A stretch of DNA of 64,000 bases from Aestuariivita sp. (GCA_018401465.1 JAGYKE010000005.1:124001-188000); one strand, 5' to 3'. Numbered from the stretch's first letter, positions 45,139-54,686 are shown. Notes: a model not told the origin generated them from the letters alone. Program-made: numbers and translations.

Positions 45139-45845
45139 TTCTTGTTTCGCGCCGAAAACTCGGTTTCGCCGCCCGCGGCGAGGATCTTGGCCTGGTCGAT
45201 CCAGCCGTCGCGCTGGATGCGGCCCTTGAACCTGAGCCGCGTATCGACCCAGGCGACTTCGGCGTCGGTCCATTTGGCGACCTGATCGAAGTGGTAGAAG
45301 CCCAGATCATGCAGCGTCTGTTCAAGCTTCGGGCCCACGCCCTTGAGCAGCTTGAGATCGTCCGCCTTACCGCCACGGGGGGCCGAGAGCGTTTCGGGCT
45401 GGCTCTCCTCGCCTTGCTCGGCGGGTTTGGCCGCGGGTGCCGCAGGGGCCTCGTACTTCCACACCCCCTTGCGCGCGTCGAGTTCGGCCTCTCCGGGCAG
45501 CGGCTTTGACGGCTGGACAGCAGGCGCGGCTGCGACCGGTGCTGCCGCGGCGGCTGGTGCCGGGGCGGGTGCCACCTCCGGTTCGGGCGCATGCGCCTTT
45601 GGCGGCGCCGGGCGGCCACTGTCGCGCGACGCGCCGGCGGCGGCCCCCGGAGCCGGAAGCGGCGAACAGATCAGCCAGCTGATCAGCGCGCCTGCCACGA
45701 AGAAGATCACCGCGGCCGCGAAAGCCGCCTGAAGGAAGGTCCAGCCCCCCAGCAGCATCAGCAGTGCCAATGCCAGAACCCCGGCAAGCGCCGCAACCAG
45801 CCAGCACCCGAGGGCGCAGGTCAACGATCCTGAAGTGTTGTTCAT
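45135..45845 (-). CDS. Membrane-anchored helix-hairpin-helix protein, paralogous to the NuoE C terminus
   Basis: A 236-residue protein. The N terminus has two hydrophobic helices (about residues 12-33 and 38-60), then a long Pro/Ala-rich linker (about 62-145), then an 86-residue C-terminal module (151-236) with [20 protein letters not shown], a helix-hairpin-helix motif. This module is about 88% identical to the C terminus of NuoE encoded directly upstream, with its first 33 residues identical. It seems to place the same module on the membrane. No catalytic motif is visible. It overlaps the next small gene by 4 bases. Confidence 0.75.
   Translation of the reverse strand: MNNTSGSLTCALGCWLVAALAGVLALALLMLLGGWTFLQAAFAAAVIFFVAGALISWLICSPLPAPGAAAGASRDSGRPAPPKAHAPEPEVAPAPAPAAAAAPVAAAPAVQPSKPLPGEAELDARKGVWKYEAPAAPAAKPAEQGEESQPETLSAPRGGKADDLKLLKGVGPKLEQTLHDLGFYHFDQVAKWTDAEVAWVDTRLRFKGRIQRDGWIDQAKILAAGGETEFSARNKK
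45138..45395 (-). repeat. Duplicated HHH module, copy 1
   Basis: 258 bases encoding 86 residues at the end of the membrane-anchored protein. They are closely similar in DNA, including at most synonymous sites, to 45903-46160. The copies are direct repeats 765 bases apart. Confidence 0.85.
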
Positions 45846-45884
45846 CTCTGCCCTTCTCCCTTGTCGAACCTTGTGTCGGTGTCC

Positions 45885-46982
45885 TTAACCTTCTTTACCG
45901 TCTTTTTTCGCACGTTTGGAGAATTCAGTATCGCCGCCCCGGGCGAGGATCTTGGCCTGTTCGATCCAGCCGTCGCGCTGGATGCGGCCCTTGAACTTCA
46001 GCCGCGTATCCACCCAGGCGATTTCGGCCTCGGTCCAGGCCGCGACCTGGTCGAAGTGGAAAAAGCCCAGATCATGCAGCGTCTGTTCGAGCTTCGGACC
46101 CACGCCCTTGAGCAGCTTGAGATCGTCCGCCTTGCCGCCACGGGGCGCCGACAGCGTTTCGGGCTTGGTTTCGGACACGGCCCCTTCGGACTTTGCGACC
46201 GTCTGCGCGGGCGCGTCGGCCTTCTTCTTCGCGGCAGGCCGGGCGGCGGCGGGTTTCGCATCGGCATTGGCGGGTTGCCCCAGCCACGGCGTGCGCAGGG
46301 GCACTTCGGTGCCGTCGATCCGCCGCACCGTGTCGCCGATATCGGTGGCAAGCTGGACGCTGGCATTGTATTTCGTCTGGCCGCTGTCGAATTCCTTGAG
46401 GCTGGTGAGCCCCGCCTTGGGTTCGGACGCGAAGCGGCCGTTTTGCGGTCCGGGCACCGGCACCTTGCCCGCGGCAAGATCGTCAAGGATTTCGGCGAAG
46501 CGCTCTGCAGTCAGGTCTTCGTAGTAATCCTTGCCAATCTGCGCCATCGGCGCGTTCGCGCAGGAGCCTAGGCATTCCACCTCTTCCCAGCTCAGCTTGC
46601 CGTCGGCGGAGAGCTGGTGCGCCTTCGACGCGATCTTGCGCTTGCAGACGGCGATGAGGTCCTCGGCCCCGCAGATCATGCAGGACGTGGTGCCGCAGAC
46701 CTGGATATGGGCCACACTGCCAACGGGCTGCAGCTGGAACATGAAGTAGAACGACGCCACTTCGAGCGCGCGGATATAAGCCATGCCCAGCATGTCGGCG
46801 ACATGTTCGATGGCAGGCCGGGTGAGCCAGCCTTCCTGTTCCTGCGCGCGCCACAAGAGCGGAATAATGGCGCTGGCCTGACGGCCTTCGGGATATTTCT
46901 TCACCTGCGCCTCGGCCCAGGCCTGATTGGCAGGGGTGAAGGCGAAACTGTCGGGTTGGTCGGGGTGCAGGCGGCGCAGCAT
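45885..46982 (-). CDS. nuoE: NADH-quinone oxidoreductase subunit E with C-terminal HHH extension
   Basis: Thioredoxin-like 2Fe-2S subunit (cluster N1a) of complex I. The 365-residue product has the normal NuoE domain (about residues 1-200) with ligands in QVCGTTSC and [10 protein letters not shown]. It continues with a linker (about 200-270) and an HHH module ([20 protein letters not shown] and on), about 160-200 residues beyond E. coli NuoE. Extended NuoE proteins are known in Rhodobacterales. I start at the ATG at 46982 ([20 protein letters not shown]), which follows GGAAAG; the frame's earlier ATG at 47012 lies inside a strong hairpin. Confidence 0.92.
   Translation of the reverse strand: MLRRLHPDQPDSFAFTPANQAWAEAQVKKYPEGRQASAIIPLLWRAQEQEGWLTRPAIEHVADMLGMAYIRALEVASFYFMFQLQPVGSVAHIQVCGTTSCMICGAEDLIAVCKRKIASKAHQLSADGKLSWEEVECLGSCANAPMAQIGKDYYEDLTAERFAEILDDLAAGKVPVPGPQNGRFASEPKAGLTSLKEFDSGQTKYNASVQLATDIGDTVRRIDGTEVPLRTPWLGQPANADAKPAAARPAAKKKADAPAQTVAKSEGAVSETKPETLSAPRGGKADDLKLLKGVGPKLEQTLHDLGFFHFDQVAAWTEAEIAWVDTRLKFKGRIQRDGWIEQAKILARGGDTEFSKRAKKDGKEG
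45903..46160 (-). repeat. Duplicated HHH module, copy 2
   Basis: 258 bases at the 3' end of nuoE, matching 45138-45395 with 76 of 86 encoded residues identical. Five more codons follow before the nuoE stop. Confidence 0.85.
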
Positions 46983-47000
46983 CACATCGTCTTTCCGGTT

Positions 47001-47028
47001 CGGCCGCGGCATATACCCCCCGCGGCCG
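47001..47028 (-). promoter_or_regulatory. Strong hairpin in the nuoE leader
   Basis: CGGCCGCGG (47001-47009) and CCGCGGCCG (47020-47028) form a perfect 9-base-pair GC stem with a 10-base loop, 18 bases before the nuoE start and just upstream of its GGAAAG site. It lies in the 82-base gap after the small secreted protein gene. It may mark an RNA processing point or shape translation of nuoE. Confidence 0.45.
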
Positions 47029-47064
47029 GGTGTTGCATCAGGAACGTCAGGTCGGCCCGGCGCA

Positions 47065-47349
47065 TCAGCAGCCGACGACCCCGTTCAGCTTCAGGCGGCC
47101 GTCGGGTTCCGAGATCAGCTCGCCATGTTTGAACATCATCTGGACGTGGAACTCCGCATCATCGGGATTGCCCCCCAGATCGGTATAGACCGTGGTCCAG
47201 CGGTCGGGGCTGACGGCGCAGCCATCCAGAACCACAAGCGCCACAGCCTGATGAACCGGGTCTGCCTCGGGCTGTTCGGCAAGCCATTCGGCGGAGGCGG
47301 CCCCTGCCGTGACGGCGAAAGCCAGCGCGGGGATCAGACGCCTGATCAT
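47065..47349 (-). CDS. Small secreted protein within the nuo operon
   Basis: A 94-residue protein with signal peptide [20 protein letters not shown] (cut near residue 20). The mature 74 residues contain two cysteines (VLDGCAVSP and the final VVGC), able to form a periplasmic disulfide. ATG at 47349 overlaps the nuoD stop by 4 bases. I do not recognise the family. Its position suggests co-expression with complex I. Confidence 0.68.
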   Translation of the reverse strand: MIRRLIPALAFAVTAGAASAEWLAEQPEADPVHQAVALVVLDGCAVSPDRWTTVYTDLGGNPDDAEFHVQMMFKHGELISEPDGRLKLNGVVGC

Positions 47350-48569
47350 CTGTCGATCTCTCCGAACACGACATCCATGGTGCCGATGATGGCCGCGACA
47401 TCCGCCAGCTGGTGCCCCTTGGCAATGTAATCCATCGCCTGCAGGTGCAAAAAGCCCGGCGCGCGCAGCTTGGCGCGGTAGGGCCGGTTCGTGCCGTCGG
47501 CAACCAGATAGACACCGAATTCGCCCTTCGGCGCCTCGACCGCGGCGTAAACCTCGCCCGCGGGCACGTGGAAGCCTTCGGTGTAAAGCTTGAAGTGATG
47601 GATCAGCGCCTCCATCGAGGTCTTCATCTCGGCCCGCGGTGGCGGCGTGATCTTGCCGCGGGCCAGAACGTCGCCCTGCCCTTCGGGCGCGCGCAGCTTG
47701 GCGATGGCCTGATGGATGATCTTCACGCTCTCGCGCATCTCGGCCATGCGGCACAGATAGCGGTCGAAGCAGTCGCCGTTCTTGCCGACGGGAATCTGGA
47801 AGTCGAATTCGTCATAGCATTCATAGGGCTGCGCGCGCCGCAGGTCCCAGGCAAGGCCCGAGCCGCGCACCATCACGCCCGAAAAGCCCCAATTGAGGAT
47901 GTCTTCCTCGGTCACGACGCCGATGTCGCAGTTGCGCTGCTTGAAGACGCGGTTTTCCGTCAGAAGACCGTCGATATCGTCAAGCACCGCCGGGAAGGCG
48001 TGGGCCCAGGTCTCGATATCGTCCAGAAGCGCGGGCGGCAGGTCCTGATGCACGCCGCCAGGGCGGAAATAGGCGGCATGCAGCCGCGCCCCGCAGGCGC
48101 GTTCGTAGAAAACCATCAGCTTTTCGCGTTCCTCGAACCCCCAGAGCGGCGGGGTGAGCGCGCCGACATCCATGGCCTGCGTGGTCACATTCAGCAGATG
48201 GTTCAGCACGCGCCCGATTTCCGAATAGAGCACGCGGATCAGGCTGGCGCGGCGCGGCACCTCGACGCCCGTCAGCTTTTCGATGGCCAGACACCAGGCA
48301 TGTTCCTGGTTCATCGGGGCCACGTAATCCAGACGGTCGAAATACGGCAGGTTCTGCAGGTAGGTCCGGCTTTCCATCAGCTTCTCGGTGCCGCGGTGCA
48401 GCAGGCCGATATGCGGATCGCAGCGTTCCACGATCTCGCCGTCCAGCTCGAGCACAAGACGCAGAACCCCGTGCGCCGCAGGGTGCTGCGGGCCGAAGTT
48501 GATGTTGAAATTGCGGATCTTCTGTTCGCCGGTCAGAGCGTCCTCGAATCCCTTGGAGCCGTCCATCAT
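47346..48569 (-). CDS. nuoD: NADH-quinone oxidoreductase subunit D
   Basis: Forms the quinone site with NuoB and NuoH; related to the large subunit of NiFe hydrogenases. The 407-residue protein has [20 protein letters not shown] (about residues 24-43), with the quinone-head-group histidine, and [40 protein letters not shown] and the C-terminal DVVFGEIDR are also conserved. Separate nuoC and nuoD genes are usual in alphaproteobacteria, unlike the fused NuoCD of E. coli. Confidence 0.97.
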   Translation of the reverse strand: MMDGSKGFEDALTGEQKIRNFNINFGPQHPAAHGVLRLVLELDGEIVERCDPHIGLLHRGTEKLMESRTYLQNLPYFDRLDYVAPMNQEHAWCLAIEKLTGVEVPRRASLIRVLYSEIGRVLNHLLNVTTQAMDVGALTPPLWGFEEREKLMVFYERACGARLHAAYFRPGGVHQDLPPALLDDIETWAHAFPAVLDDIDGLLTENRVFKQRNCDIGVVTEEDILNWGFSGVMVRGSGLAWDLRRAQPYECYDEFDFQIPVGKNGDCFDRYLCRMAEMRESVKIIHQAIAKLRAPEGQGDVLARGKITPPPRAEMKTSMEALIHHFKLYTEGFHVPAGEVYAAVEAPKGEFGVYLVADGTNRPYRAKLRAPGFLHLQAMDYIAKGHQLADVAAIIGTMDVVFGEIDR

Positions 48570-48575
48570 GGCCGC

Positions 48576-48959
48576 CTATTCCTTGTCCAGACGGGCTTTG
48601 GTGCGGAAGACCTTGGTCAACAGCTTCCACGTCCCGTCTTCGTTCACAAAGCCCAAGTGATCCTCGAAGCGCACGCCGGGGATGTCGACCCAGAGATGCA
48701 CGCGCGCGATCTGGTCACCCATCACGTCGATGTCGAGCACTTCGTAGGACGCGGGCCCTGTTGCCGGGGTGCGCGCGCGCACCCGTTCGAGAAAGCCCGC
48801 CTTGTCCCAGTAGGTCGGCCCTTCGGGATCGATCAGATTCATGTTGAAGCGCTCGTGGCACATCTGCTCAAAAACCTCGGCGCGCGCATACCAAACCGCC
48901 TCGCAATAGGCCTGCGCCTGTTCGAGGATCTGTGCGTGCAAGTCCACAGTGCCTTTCAT
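48576..48959 (-). CDS. NTF2/SnoaL-like protein within the nuo operon
   Basis: A 127-residue soluble protein with the cone-shaped NTF2-like pattern: an N-terminal helix (ILEQAQAYCEAVWYARAEVF), NLIDPEGPTYWDKAGFLERV, DIDVMGDQIARVHLWVDIPG and a final strand DGTWKLLTKVFRTK. This resembles lumazine-binding-like (SnoaL) domains. No catalytic residues can be assigned. ATG at 48959 follows GGAGC at a good distance; ATG at 48980 or GTG at 48983 (overlapping nuoC) are alternatives. It sits between nuoC and nuoD. Confidence 0.7.
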   Translation of the reverse strand: MKGTVDLHAQILEQAQAYCEAVWYARAEVFEQMCHERFNMNLIDPEGPTYWDKAGFLERVRARTPATGPASYEVLDIDVMGDQIARVHLWVDIPGVRFEDHLGFVNEDGTWKLLTKVFRTKARLDKE

Positions 48960-48979
48960 GACGACTGCTCCATGCTGCA

Positions 48980-49588
48980 TCACCCCTTGGCTTCCGCCTT
49001 CTGGTCGCCCGGAAGGATGTATTCGGCGCCTTCCCAGGGGCTCATGAAATCGAACTGCCGGTATTCCTGCACCAGCTTCACGGGCTCGTAGACGACGCGC
49101 TTCTGTTCCTCGTCATAGCGCACTTCGACATAGCCCGTGGTCGGGAAATCCTTGCGCAGCGGATGCCCGCGGAAGCCGTAATCGGTCAGGATGCGGCGCA
49201 GGTCGGGATGGCCCGAGAACAGGATGCCGAACATGTCGAACACTTCGCGCTCGAACCAGTTGGCGGACGGGTGCACGTCGCTGATCGAAGGGACCATGTC
49301 CTCTTCCCGGACGGCGACGCGCAGGCGGATGCGGTGGTTCTGATACATCGACAGCAGGTGATAGACGACGTCGAACCGCTTGGGCCGTGCGGGGTAATCC
49401 ACCGCCGTGATGTCCACCAGCGAAGAGAAACGGCAGGAATTGTCCGCGCGCAGGAAGTCGATGAAATCCACGATGGAGGACAGCGCGGCATCGACGTTGA
49501 GTTCGCCGTGATCGACGCTCCACCCGACGACGCAATCGGGGCGCTTGGCTTCGAGATAGGCGCCCAGTTCCATCAAGGCCTTGGTCAT
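48980..49588 (-). CDS. nuoC: NADH-quinone oxidoreductase subunit C
   Basis: Peripheral-arm subunit that supports NuoD. The 202-residue product has the 30-kDa-subunit signature in [20 protein letters not shown] then [20 protein letters not shown] (about residues 107-145). The ATG at 49588 gives [19 protein letters not shown]. It lies 12 bases after nuoB. Confidence 0.96.
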   Translation of the reverse strand: MTKALMELGAYLEAKRPDCVVGWSVDHGELNVDAALSSIVDFIDFLRADNSCRFSSLVDITAVDYPARPKRFDVVYHLLSMYQNHRIRLRVAVREEDMVPSISDVHPSANWFEREVFDMFGILFSGHPDLRRILTDYGFRGHPLRKDFPTTGYVEVRYDEEQKRVVYEPVKLVQEYRQFDFMSPWEGAEYILPGDQKAEAKG

Positions 49589-49600
49589 CTCTCGGTCCCC

Positions 49601-50490
<890 letters not shown>

Positions 50491-50559
50491 GTTGGCGGCT
50501 CCTTGTCGTGACGCAGCCCTCTGGGGCCACGCAGTCAGCAAGTGACTTGGCTGACCCCG

Positions 50560-50588
50560 GGTGTATCGCTGCAGCCGCACAGGGTCAA
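50560..50588 (-). promoter_or_regulatory. nuoA: Candidate promoter of the nuo operon
   Basis: On the minus strand TTGACC (50588-50583), 17 bases and TACACC (50565-50560) form a sigma-70-like promoter; the -35 is good and the -10 matches three of six. The predicted start is about 60 bases before the nuoA GTG. It lies in the 290-base divergent gap 50491-50780, in which I see no further gene. Confidence 0.4.
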
Positions 50589-50634
50589 CGGCATCCGCGC
50601 CCGCAACACCCGGCCTAAACGCCGCAGGAGGCAC

Positions 50635-50646
50635 TTGTGATCACAA
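50635..50646. promoter_or_regulatory. Perfect palindrome TTGTGATCACAA upstream of nuoA
   Basis: A 12-base perfect palindrome, about 50 bases upstream of the candidate nuo -35 and 135 bases before the divergent small gene. It resembles two TGTGA half sites abutted without the CRP-type spacer. It is a candidate operator for either gene. Confidence 0.4.
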
Positions 50647-50780
50647 AATTCCGGACGACGTTACGGCAAGTCCGCAGACCCTCCGGAACCGGCCGAGGGA
50701 ACGGATTGTCGCAGGCGACGCTTTGCCCTCGCCCTGCGCCGTTGGCGACTTATCTGCCCGTGGCAGAAGAGGAGAGCATC

Positions 50781-51038
50781 ATGAAAGACACCCAACTCGA
50801 ACAGGGCCTTGCACTGGACGGACACAGCGACACCTACCTGCGGGCCGTCGCCCGGATCGAGGCCGAAAAGCGCGAAGCCGAACGCATCCGCTATGCGACG
50901 ATGGCGGTTGCCGCGTCGGTCGGCGCGGGCGCCTATGGCACGGGTACGATGGCGCGGGTCACAACGGCGGCGAAGCTGTTCTGCATCACCTTTGCCTTTG
51001 CAGCCCCCAGCGTGCTGATGATGCTCTACGTGCTCTGA
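50781..51038 (+). CDS. Small hypothetical membrane protein
   Basis: An 85-residue protein preceded by a strong GAGGAGAG ribosome site. It has a charged N-terminal helix (about residues 1-35, RAVARIEAEKREAERIRYAT) and a hydrophobic C-terminal half with a likely membrane helix (about 63-85, KLFCITFAFAAPSVLMMLYV). The middle is Gly/Ala/Thr-rich. No family is recognised. It is divergent from nuoA and its 3' end overlaps the 3' end of the convergent hydratase gene by 13 bases. The start at 50781 is chosen for the ribosome site; the frame opens at 50637. Confidence 0.6.
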   Translation: MKDTQLEQGLALDGHSDTYLRAVARIEAEKREAERIRYATMAVAASVGAGAYGTGTMARVTTAAKLFCITFAFAAPSVLMMLYVL

Positions 51039-51826
51039 TCCTGCGGCATCCACACGGCCTTGCGCCGGTCGAAGAAGGCGCCGATTCCCTCGGCGGCTTC
51101 TTCCGTTTCCCACCGCGCCTTGAGCGCGGCAATCGTCATCGCGATGGTGCCTTCGTCGATCCGGGGGCCCAGATCGCGGGCGAGCTTCTTGGCCGCCGCC
51201 ACCGCCCCCGGGGCGCAGGAGAGGTACGGCTCCACCTCGGCCTCGACCGCGTCCTCCAGCGCATCGGCTGGAACGGCACGCACCAGAAGACCCAAGCCCA
51301 CCGCGTCCACCGCACCGAAAAGCCGCCCGTTCATGAACACGCGCCGCGCGCGCCCCTCGCCCATGCGGGCGATGACATAGGGCCCGATGGTGGCGGGGAT
51401 GATCCCCAGCCGCGTTTCGGTCAGCCCCATCTTCAGGTGATCGGCCCCGATGGCGATGTCGCAGACGCTTGCCATGCCGACGCCGCCACCGAAGGCATTG
51501 CCCTGCACCGCCCCGATAAGGGGCTTGGGCAGCGTGTTCAGCTTCTGCAGCATGTGGGCCAGCTTGCCCGCCTCGCGCGCCCTTGTGTCGGGGTCGGCCG
51601 CCATCTGCTCCTGCATCCAGGCAAGATCGCCCCCCGCGCAGAAGGACTTGCCCGCCCCGGTCAGCACGACGACCCGCACCGCGTCGTCGGCGGCCAGCCG
51701 GTCAGCAGCCTCGGTGAGGTCGGCCAGCATCTGTGCCGAAAGCGCGTTGTGCTTGTCGGGCCGGTTCAGCACCAGCCGCGCGACGCCCCGCGCATCGGTC
51801 GAAAGGTCAAGCGTCGCATAGCTCAT
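51026..51826 (-). CDS. liuC: Enoyl-CoA hydratase family, probable methylglutaconyl-CoA hydratase
   Basis: Crotonase-fold enzyme of 266 residues that, by context, hydrates 3-methylglutaconyl-CoA to HMG-CoA in leucine degradation. NALSAQMLADL and GAGKSFCAGGDLAWMQ are the CoA-binding parts; GNAFGGGVGMASVCDIAIG (about residues 105-123) forms the oxyanion hole and TRLGIIPATIGPYV (about 138-151) is typical of the AUH/LiuC type. Its ATG overlaps the stop of the HMG-CoA lyase gene by 4 bases. Substrate is inferred from the neighbours. Confidence 0.87.
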   Translation of the reverse strand: MSYATLDLSTDARGVARLVLNRPDKHNALSAQMLADLTEAADRLAADDAVRVVVLTGAGKSFCAGGDLAWMQEQMAADPDTRAREAGKLAHMLQKLNTLPKPLIGAVQGNAFGGGVGMASVCDIAIGADHLKMGLTETRLGIIPATIGPYVIARMGEGRARRVFMNGRLFGAVDAVGLGLLVRAVPADALEDAVEAEVEPYLSCAPGAVAAAKKLARDLGPRIDEGTIAMTIAALKARWETEEAAEGIGAFFDRRKAVWMPQDQST

Positions 51827-52683
51827 GCCGCAACGCCCCGCATCGCGCGCGCCATGTCCGCCGCCGCGCGCACGGCGGCAAGGTCGATGCCCGTCTGGTA
51901 TCCCAGCCGGTGCAGGTGTTCGACCACCGCCTCGGTCGCCACGTTGCCTGCGGCACCGGGCGCATAGGGGCAGCCACCAAGCCCGCCCACTGCGGCATCG
52001 AAGACCCGCACGCCAAGGCTGAGCGAGGCATCGATATTGGCGATGGCACGGCCCGCGGTGTCGTGAAAATGGCCGGCAAGACGGCCCACCGGAACCGCGT
52101 TCTTCACCGCCATCAGCATCTTGGCCACCGTCTCGGGGCGCCCCTGCCCGACCGTGTCGCCGAGGCTGATCTCGTAGCAGCCCAGCGCGAAGAGCCGGTC
52201 GGCGATCTCGGCCACCTTCGCGGGCGGGGTCGGGCCGTCATAGGGGCAGTCGGTCACGCAGCTGACATAGCCACGCACCGGCAGGTCGATGTGCCGCGCG
52301 GCCTCGAGGATCGGCGCGAAGCGTTCGATGCTTTCCGCGATGGTGGCGTTGATGTTCGCCTTGGAAAACCCCTCGCTGGCCGAGGCGAAGACCGCGATCT
52401 CGTCCGCGCCCGCCGCCAGCGCATCCTCGTAGCCGCGCATGTTGGGGGTCAGGGCCGCATAGCGCACGCCCTCTGCCCGGGCGATCCCCGCCAGAACCTG
52501 CGCGCTGCCCGCCATCTGCGGCACCCATTTCGGGCTCACGAAGCTGGCGCATTCGATCCGGCGGAACCCGGCCGCCGACAGCGCATCGACAAGTGCCACC
52601 TTCTCGGCCAAGGGAATTTCGCGGGTTTCGTTCTGCAGCCCGTCGCGCGGGCCCACCTCGTAGACATCGACAAAGCCCAGCAT
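51823..52683 (-). CDS. liuE: Hydroxymethylglutaryl-CoA lyase
   Basis: Cleaves HMG-CoA to acetyl-CoA and acetoacetate, the last step of leucine degradation. The 286-residue protein has VGPRDGLQNE at the N terminus (catalytic Arg and metal Asp), the HFHDTAGRA metal histidines, and GLGGCPYAPGAAGNVATE with the active-site Cys (about residue 238). I start at the ATG at 52683, which shares a base with the stop of the biotin-subunit gene (TGATG); a GTG three bases earlier is possible. Confidence 0.94.
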   Translation of the reverse strand: MLGFVDVYEVGPRDGLQNETREIPLAEKVALVDALSAAGFRRIECASFVSPKWVPQMAGSAQVLAGIARAEGVRYAALTPNMRGYEDALAAGADEIAVFASASEGFSKANINATIAESIERFAPILEAARHIDLPVRGYVSCVTDCPYDGPTPPAKVAEIADRLFALGCYEISLGDTVGQGRPETVAKMLMAVKNAVPVGRLAGHFHDTAGRAIANIDASLSLGVRVFDAAVGGLGGCPYAPGAAGNVATEAVVEHLHRLGYQTGIDLAAVRAAADMARAMRGVAA

Positions 52684-54623
52684 CACGCCTTCTCCTCTTC
52701 TTGCAGACGGATCAGCGCCGCGCCCGCCTCGACCTGAGTGCCGGGGGTGACCAGCACCTCGGCCACGATACCGTCGCGCGCGGCGATAAGGGAATGCTCC
52801 ATCTTCATCGCTTCCAGAATCGCCAGCCGGTCGCCCCGCGCCACCTGCTGACCGGCTTGCGTGAACACCGCCTTCACAAGGCCCGGCATCGGCGCCTCGA
52901 TCACGTTGCCGGCCGCGCCGCCCGTGCTGACCCGGTCCAGCGGGTCGACAATGTCAAAGGTCATCCCGTGGCGCGCGAAGACGAAGACCTGCGCACCCAC
53001 ACGCGCGGCGCGCGGCGCGGGCGCGCCATCAAGCCGCCAGGCCCCGCCAGCGCGGCGCGCCTGCACGATGCCGTCGACCAAATGCACGTCGATGGCCTCC
53101 GCTCCCAGCACCTCGACCTCGGCGGCGATCGGTTCCTCGCCCCGCGCCAGCGGCACCGCGCGCCGAAGCGGGTGCCAGAGGGTGAAGCCCGCGTCCGACC
53201 CCGGCCCGTCCAGCCCCGCCGCCACGATGGCCGCCCAGGCGATGTCCGTCGGGCCGGGCGCGGCGTCACGCACCAGCACCCCGAGATCACGTTCGATAAG
53301 CCCGGTATCCACGTCCCCCGCCGCGAACCCCTCATGCGCCGCGAGCGCGCCGAGGAAGGCCAGGTTCGTCACCGTCCCGCCCACCTCGGTCTGCGCCAAT
53401 GCGCGTTCCAGCCGCTTCAGCGCCACTGCGCGCGTGGGTCCGTGCACGATGATCTTGGCGATCATCGGGTCATACCACGGGCTGATCGCATCGCCCGGCC
53501 GCACCCCGCTGTCGGACCGCGCGTCGGCCGGAAAAGCCAGATGCGCCAGCCGCCCCGTCGCGGGCAGGAACCCCTTAGGCACGTCCTCGGCGTAAAGGCG
53601 CGCCTCGAACGCATGGCCGGTGACCGACAGGTCGGCTTGCGTGACCGGAAGCGCCTCGCCCGCTGCCACGCGGATCTGCCATTCGACAAGGTCCACGCCG
53701 GTGATGGCTTCCGTCACCGGATGTTCGACCTGCAGGCGCGTGTTCATTTCCATGAACCAGAACCCGTCGGGGCGAAGGCCGCGGCTGGCATCCACGATGA
53801 ATTCGATCGTGCCCGCGCCCTTGTAGCCGATGGCCTCGGCCGCGCGGACCGCCGCCTGCCCCATTGCGGCGCGCATCGCGTCCGTCATGCCGGGCGCAGG
53901 CGCTTCCTCGATCACCTTCTGGTGGCGGCGCTGGAGCGAACAATCCCGCTCGAACAGATGCACCGCGCTTGTGCCGTCGCCGAAGACCTGCACCTCGATG
54001 TGCCGGGGCTTGGAGACGTATTTCTCGATCAGCACCGCGTCATTGCCGAAGGCGGTGCGCGCCTCGGCCCGCGCGCTGTCAAGCGCGGCCCTGAAATCCG
54101 CCGGGCGCTCCACCCGCCGCATCCCCTTGCCGCCGCCGCCCGCGACGGCCTTGATCAGCACCGGGTAACCGATGGCCTCGGCCGCGCCCGCCAGATGCTC
54201 GGGGTCCTGATTGTCGCCGTGATAGCCGGGCACGACGGGCACGCCCGCCTCCTCCATCAGCCGCTTGGCGGCGTCCTTGAGGCCCATGGCGCGGATGGCG
54301 TCGGCTGACGGCCCGATGAAGGTCAGCCCCGCCGCCGCGACAGCGTCGACGAAATCGGGGTTTTCCGACAGGAACCCGTAGCCCGGATGGATCGCCTGTG
54401 CGCCTGTTTCCAGAGCCGCCGCGATGATGCGGTCGCCTTTCAGGTAGCTCTCCGCAGGTGCGGGTCCGCCGATATACACCGCGGCATCGGCCATCGCGAC
54501 ATGCTTCGCGCCCGCATCCGCGTCCGAATAGACGGCCACCGTCCGCAGCCCCATGGCGCGCGCGGTCTCCATCACCCGGCAGGCGATCTCGCCCCGGTTG
54601 GCGATCAGGATGGTGTCAAACAT
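52683..54623 (-). CDS. liuD: 3-methylcrotonyl-CoA carboxylase, biotin-containing alpha subunit
   Basis: Biotin carboxylase plus biotin carrier of the leucine pathway. The 646-residue protein has an N-terminal biotin carboxylase domain (FDTILIANRGEIACRVMETA), the ATP-grasp loop KAVAGGGGKGMRRV near residue 160, NTRLQVEHPVTE near residue 285, and a C-terminal biotinyl domain with ILEAMKMEHSL, where Lys is biotinylated (about residue 612). The start at 54623 is clear from homology; the longer frame is a shadow. BirA at 30909-31658 is a candidate for its biotinylation. Confidence 0.94.
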   Translation of the reverse strand: MFDTILIANRGEIACRVMETARAMGLRTVAVYSDADAGAKHVAMADAAVYIGGPAPAESYLKGDRIIAAALETGAQAIHPGYGFLSENPDFVDAVAAAGLTFIGPSADAIRAMGLKDAAKRLMEEAGVPVVPGYHGDNQDPEHLAGAAEAIGYPVLIKAVAGGGGKGMRRVERPADFRAALDSARAEARTAFGNDAVLIEKYVSKPRHIEVQVFGDGTSAVHLFERDCSLQRRHQKVIEEAPAPGMTDAMRAAMGQAAVRAAEAIGYKGAGTIEFIVDASRGLRPDGFWFMEMNTRLQVEHPVTEAITGVDLVEWQIRVAAGEALPVTQADLSVTGHAFEARLYAEDVPKGFLPATGRLAHLAFPADARSDSGVRPGDAISPWYDPMIAKIIVHGPTRAVALKRLERALAQTEVGGTVTNLAFLGALAAHEGFAAGDVDTGLIERDLGVLVRDAAPGPTDIAWAAIVAAGLDGPGSDAGFTLWHPLRRAVPLARGEEPIAAEVEVLGAEAIDVHLVDGIVQARRAGGAWRLDGAPAPRAARVGAQVFVFARHGMTFDIVDPLDRVSTGGAAGNVIEAPMPGLVKAVFTQAGQQVARGDRLAILEAMKMEHSLIAARDGIVAEVLVTPGTQVEAGAALIRLQEEEKA

Positions 54624-54637
54624 TCCAGCGTCCCCTG

Positions 54638-54686
54638 CTTCTTCGGGTTCACAAATATCCCGGGGGTTTGGGGGCAGAGCCCCCAA
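54638..54686 (-). terminator. Dispersed CAAATATCCCGG box with adjacent hairpin (copy B)
   Basis: Bases 54638-54667 are identical to 20033-20062. The hairpin TTGGGGGC-AGA-GCCCCCAA (54668-54675 and 54679-54686) adjoins it. On the minus strand the hairpin comes first, 14 bases after the liuB stop. It could separate liuB from liuD in transcription or reduce read-through. Confidence 0.5.

Noticed and set aside
43545-45509. A 654-residue plus-strand frame opposite nuoF and nearby genes
   Set aside because: Antisense shadow of nuoF, the two-helix protein and the HHH protein; no independent evidence.
45135-46982. Frameshifted or split single gene joining the HHH protein and nuoE
   Set aside because: Each has its own start and stop and a distinct N-terminal domain; similarity is confined to the C-terminal module, which points to duplication.
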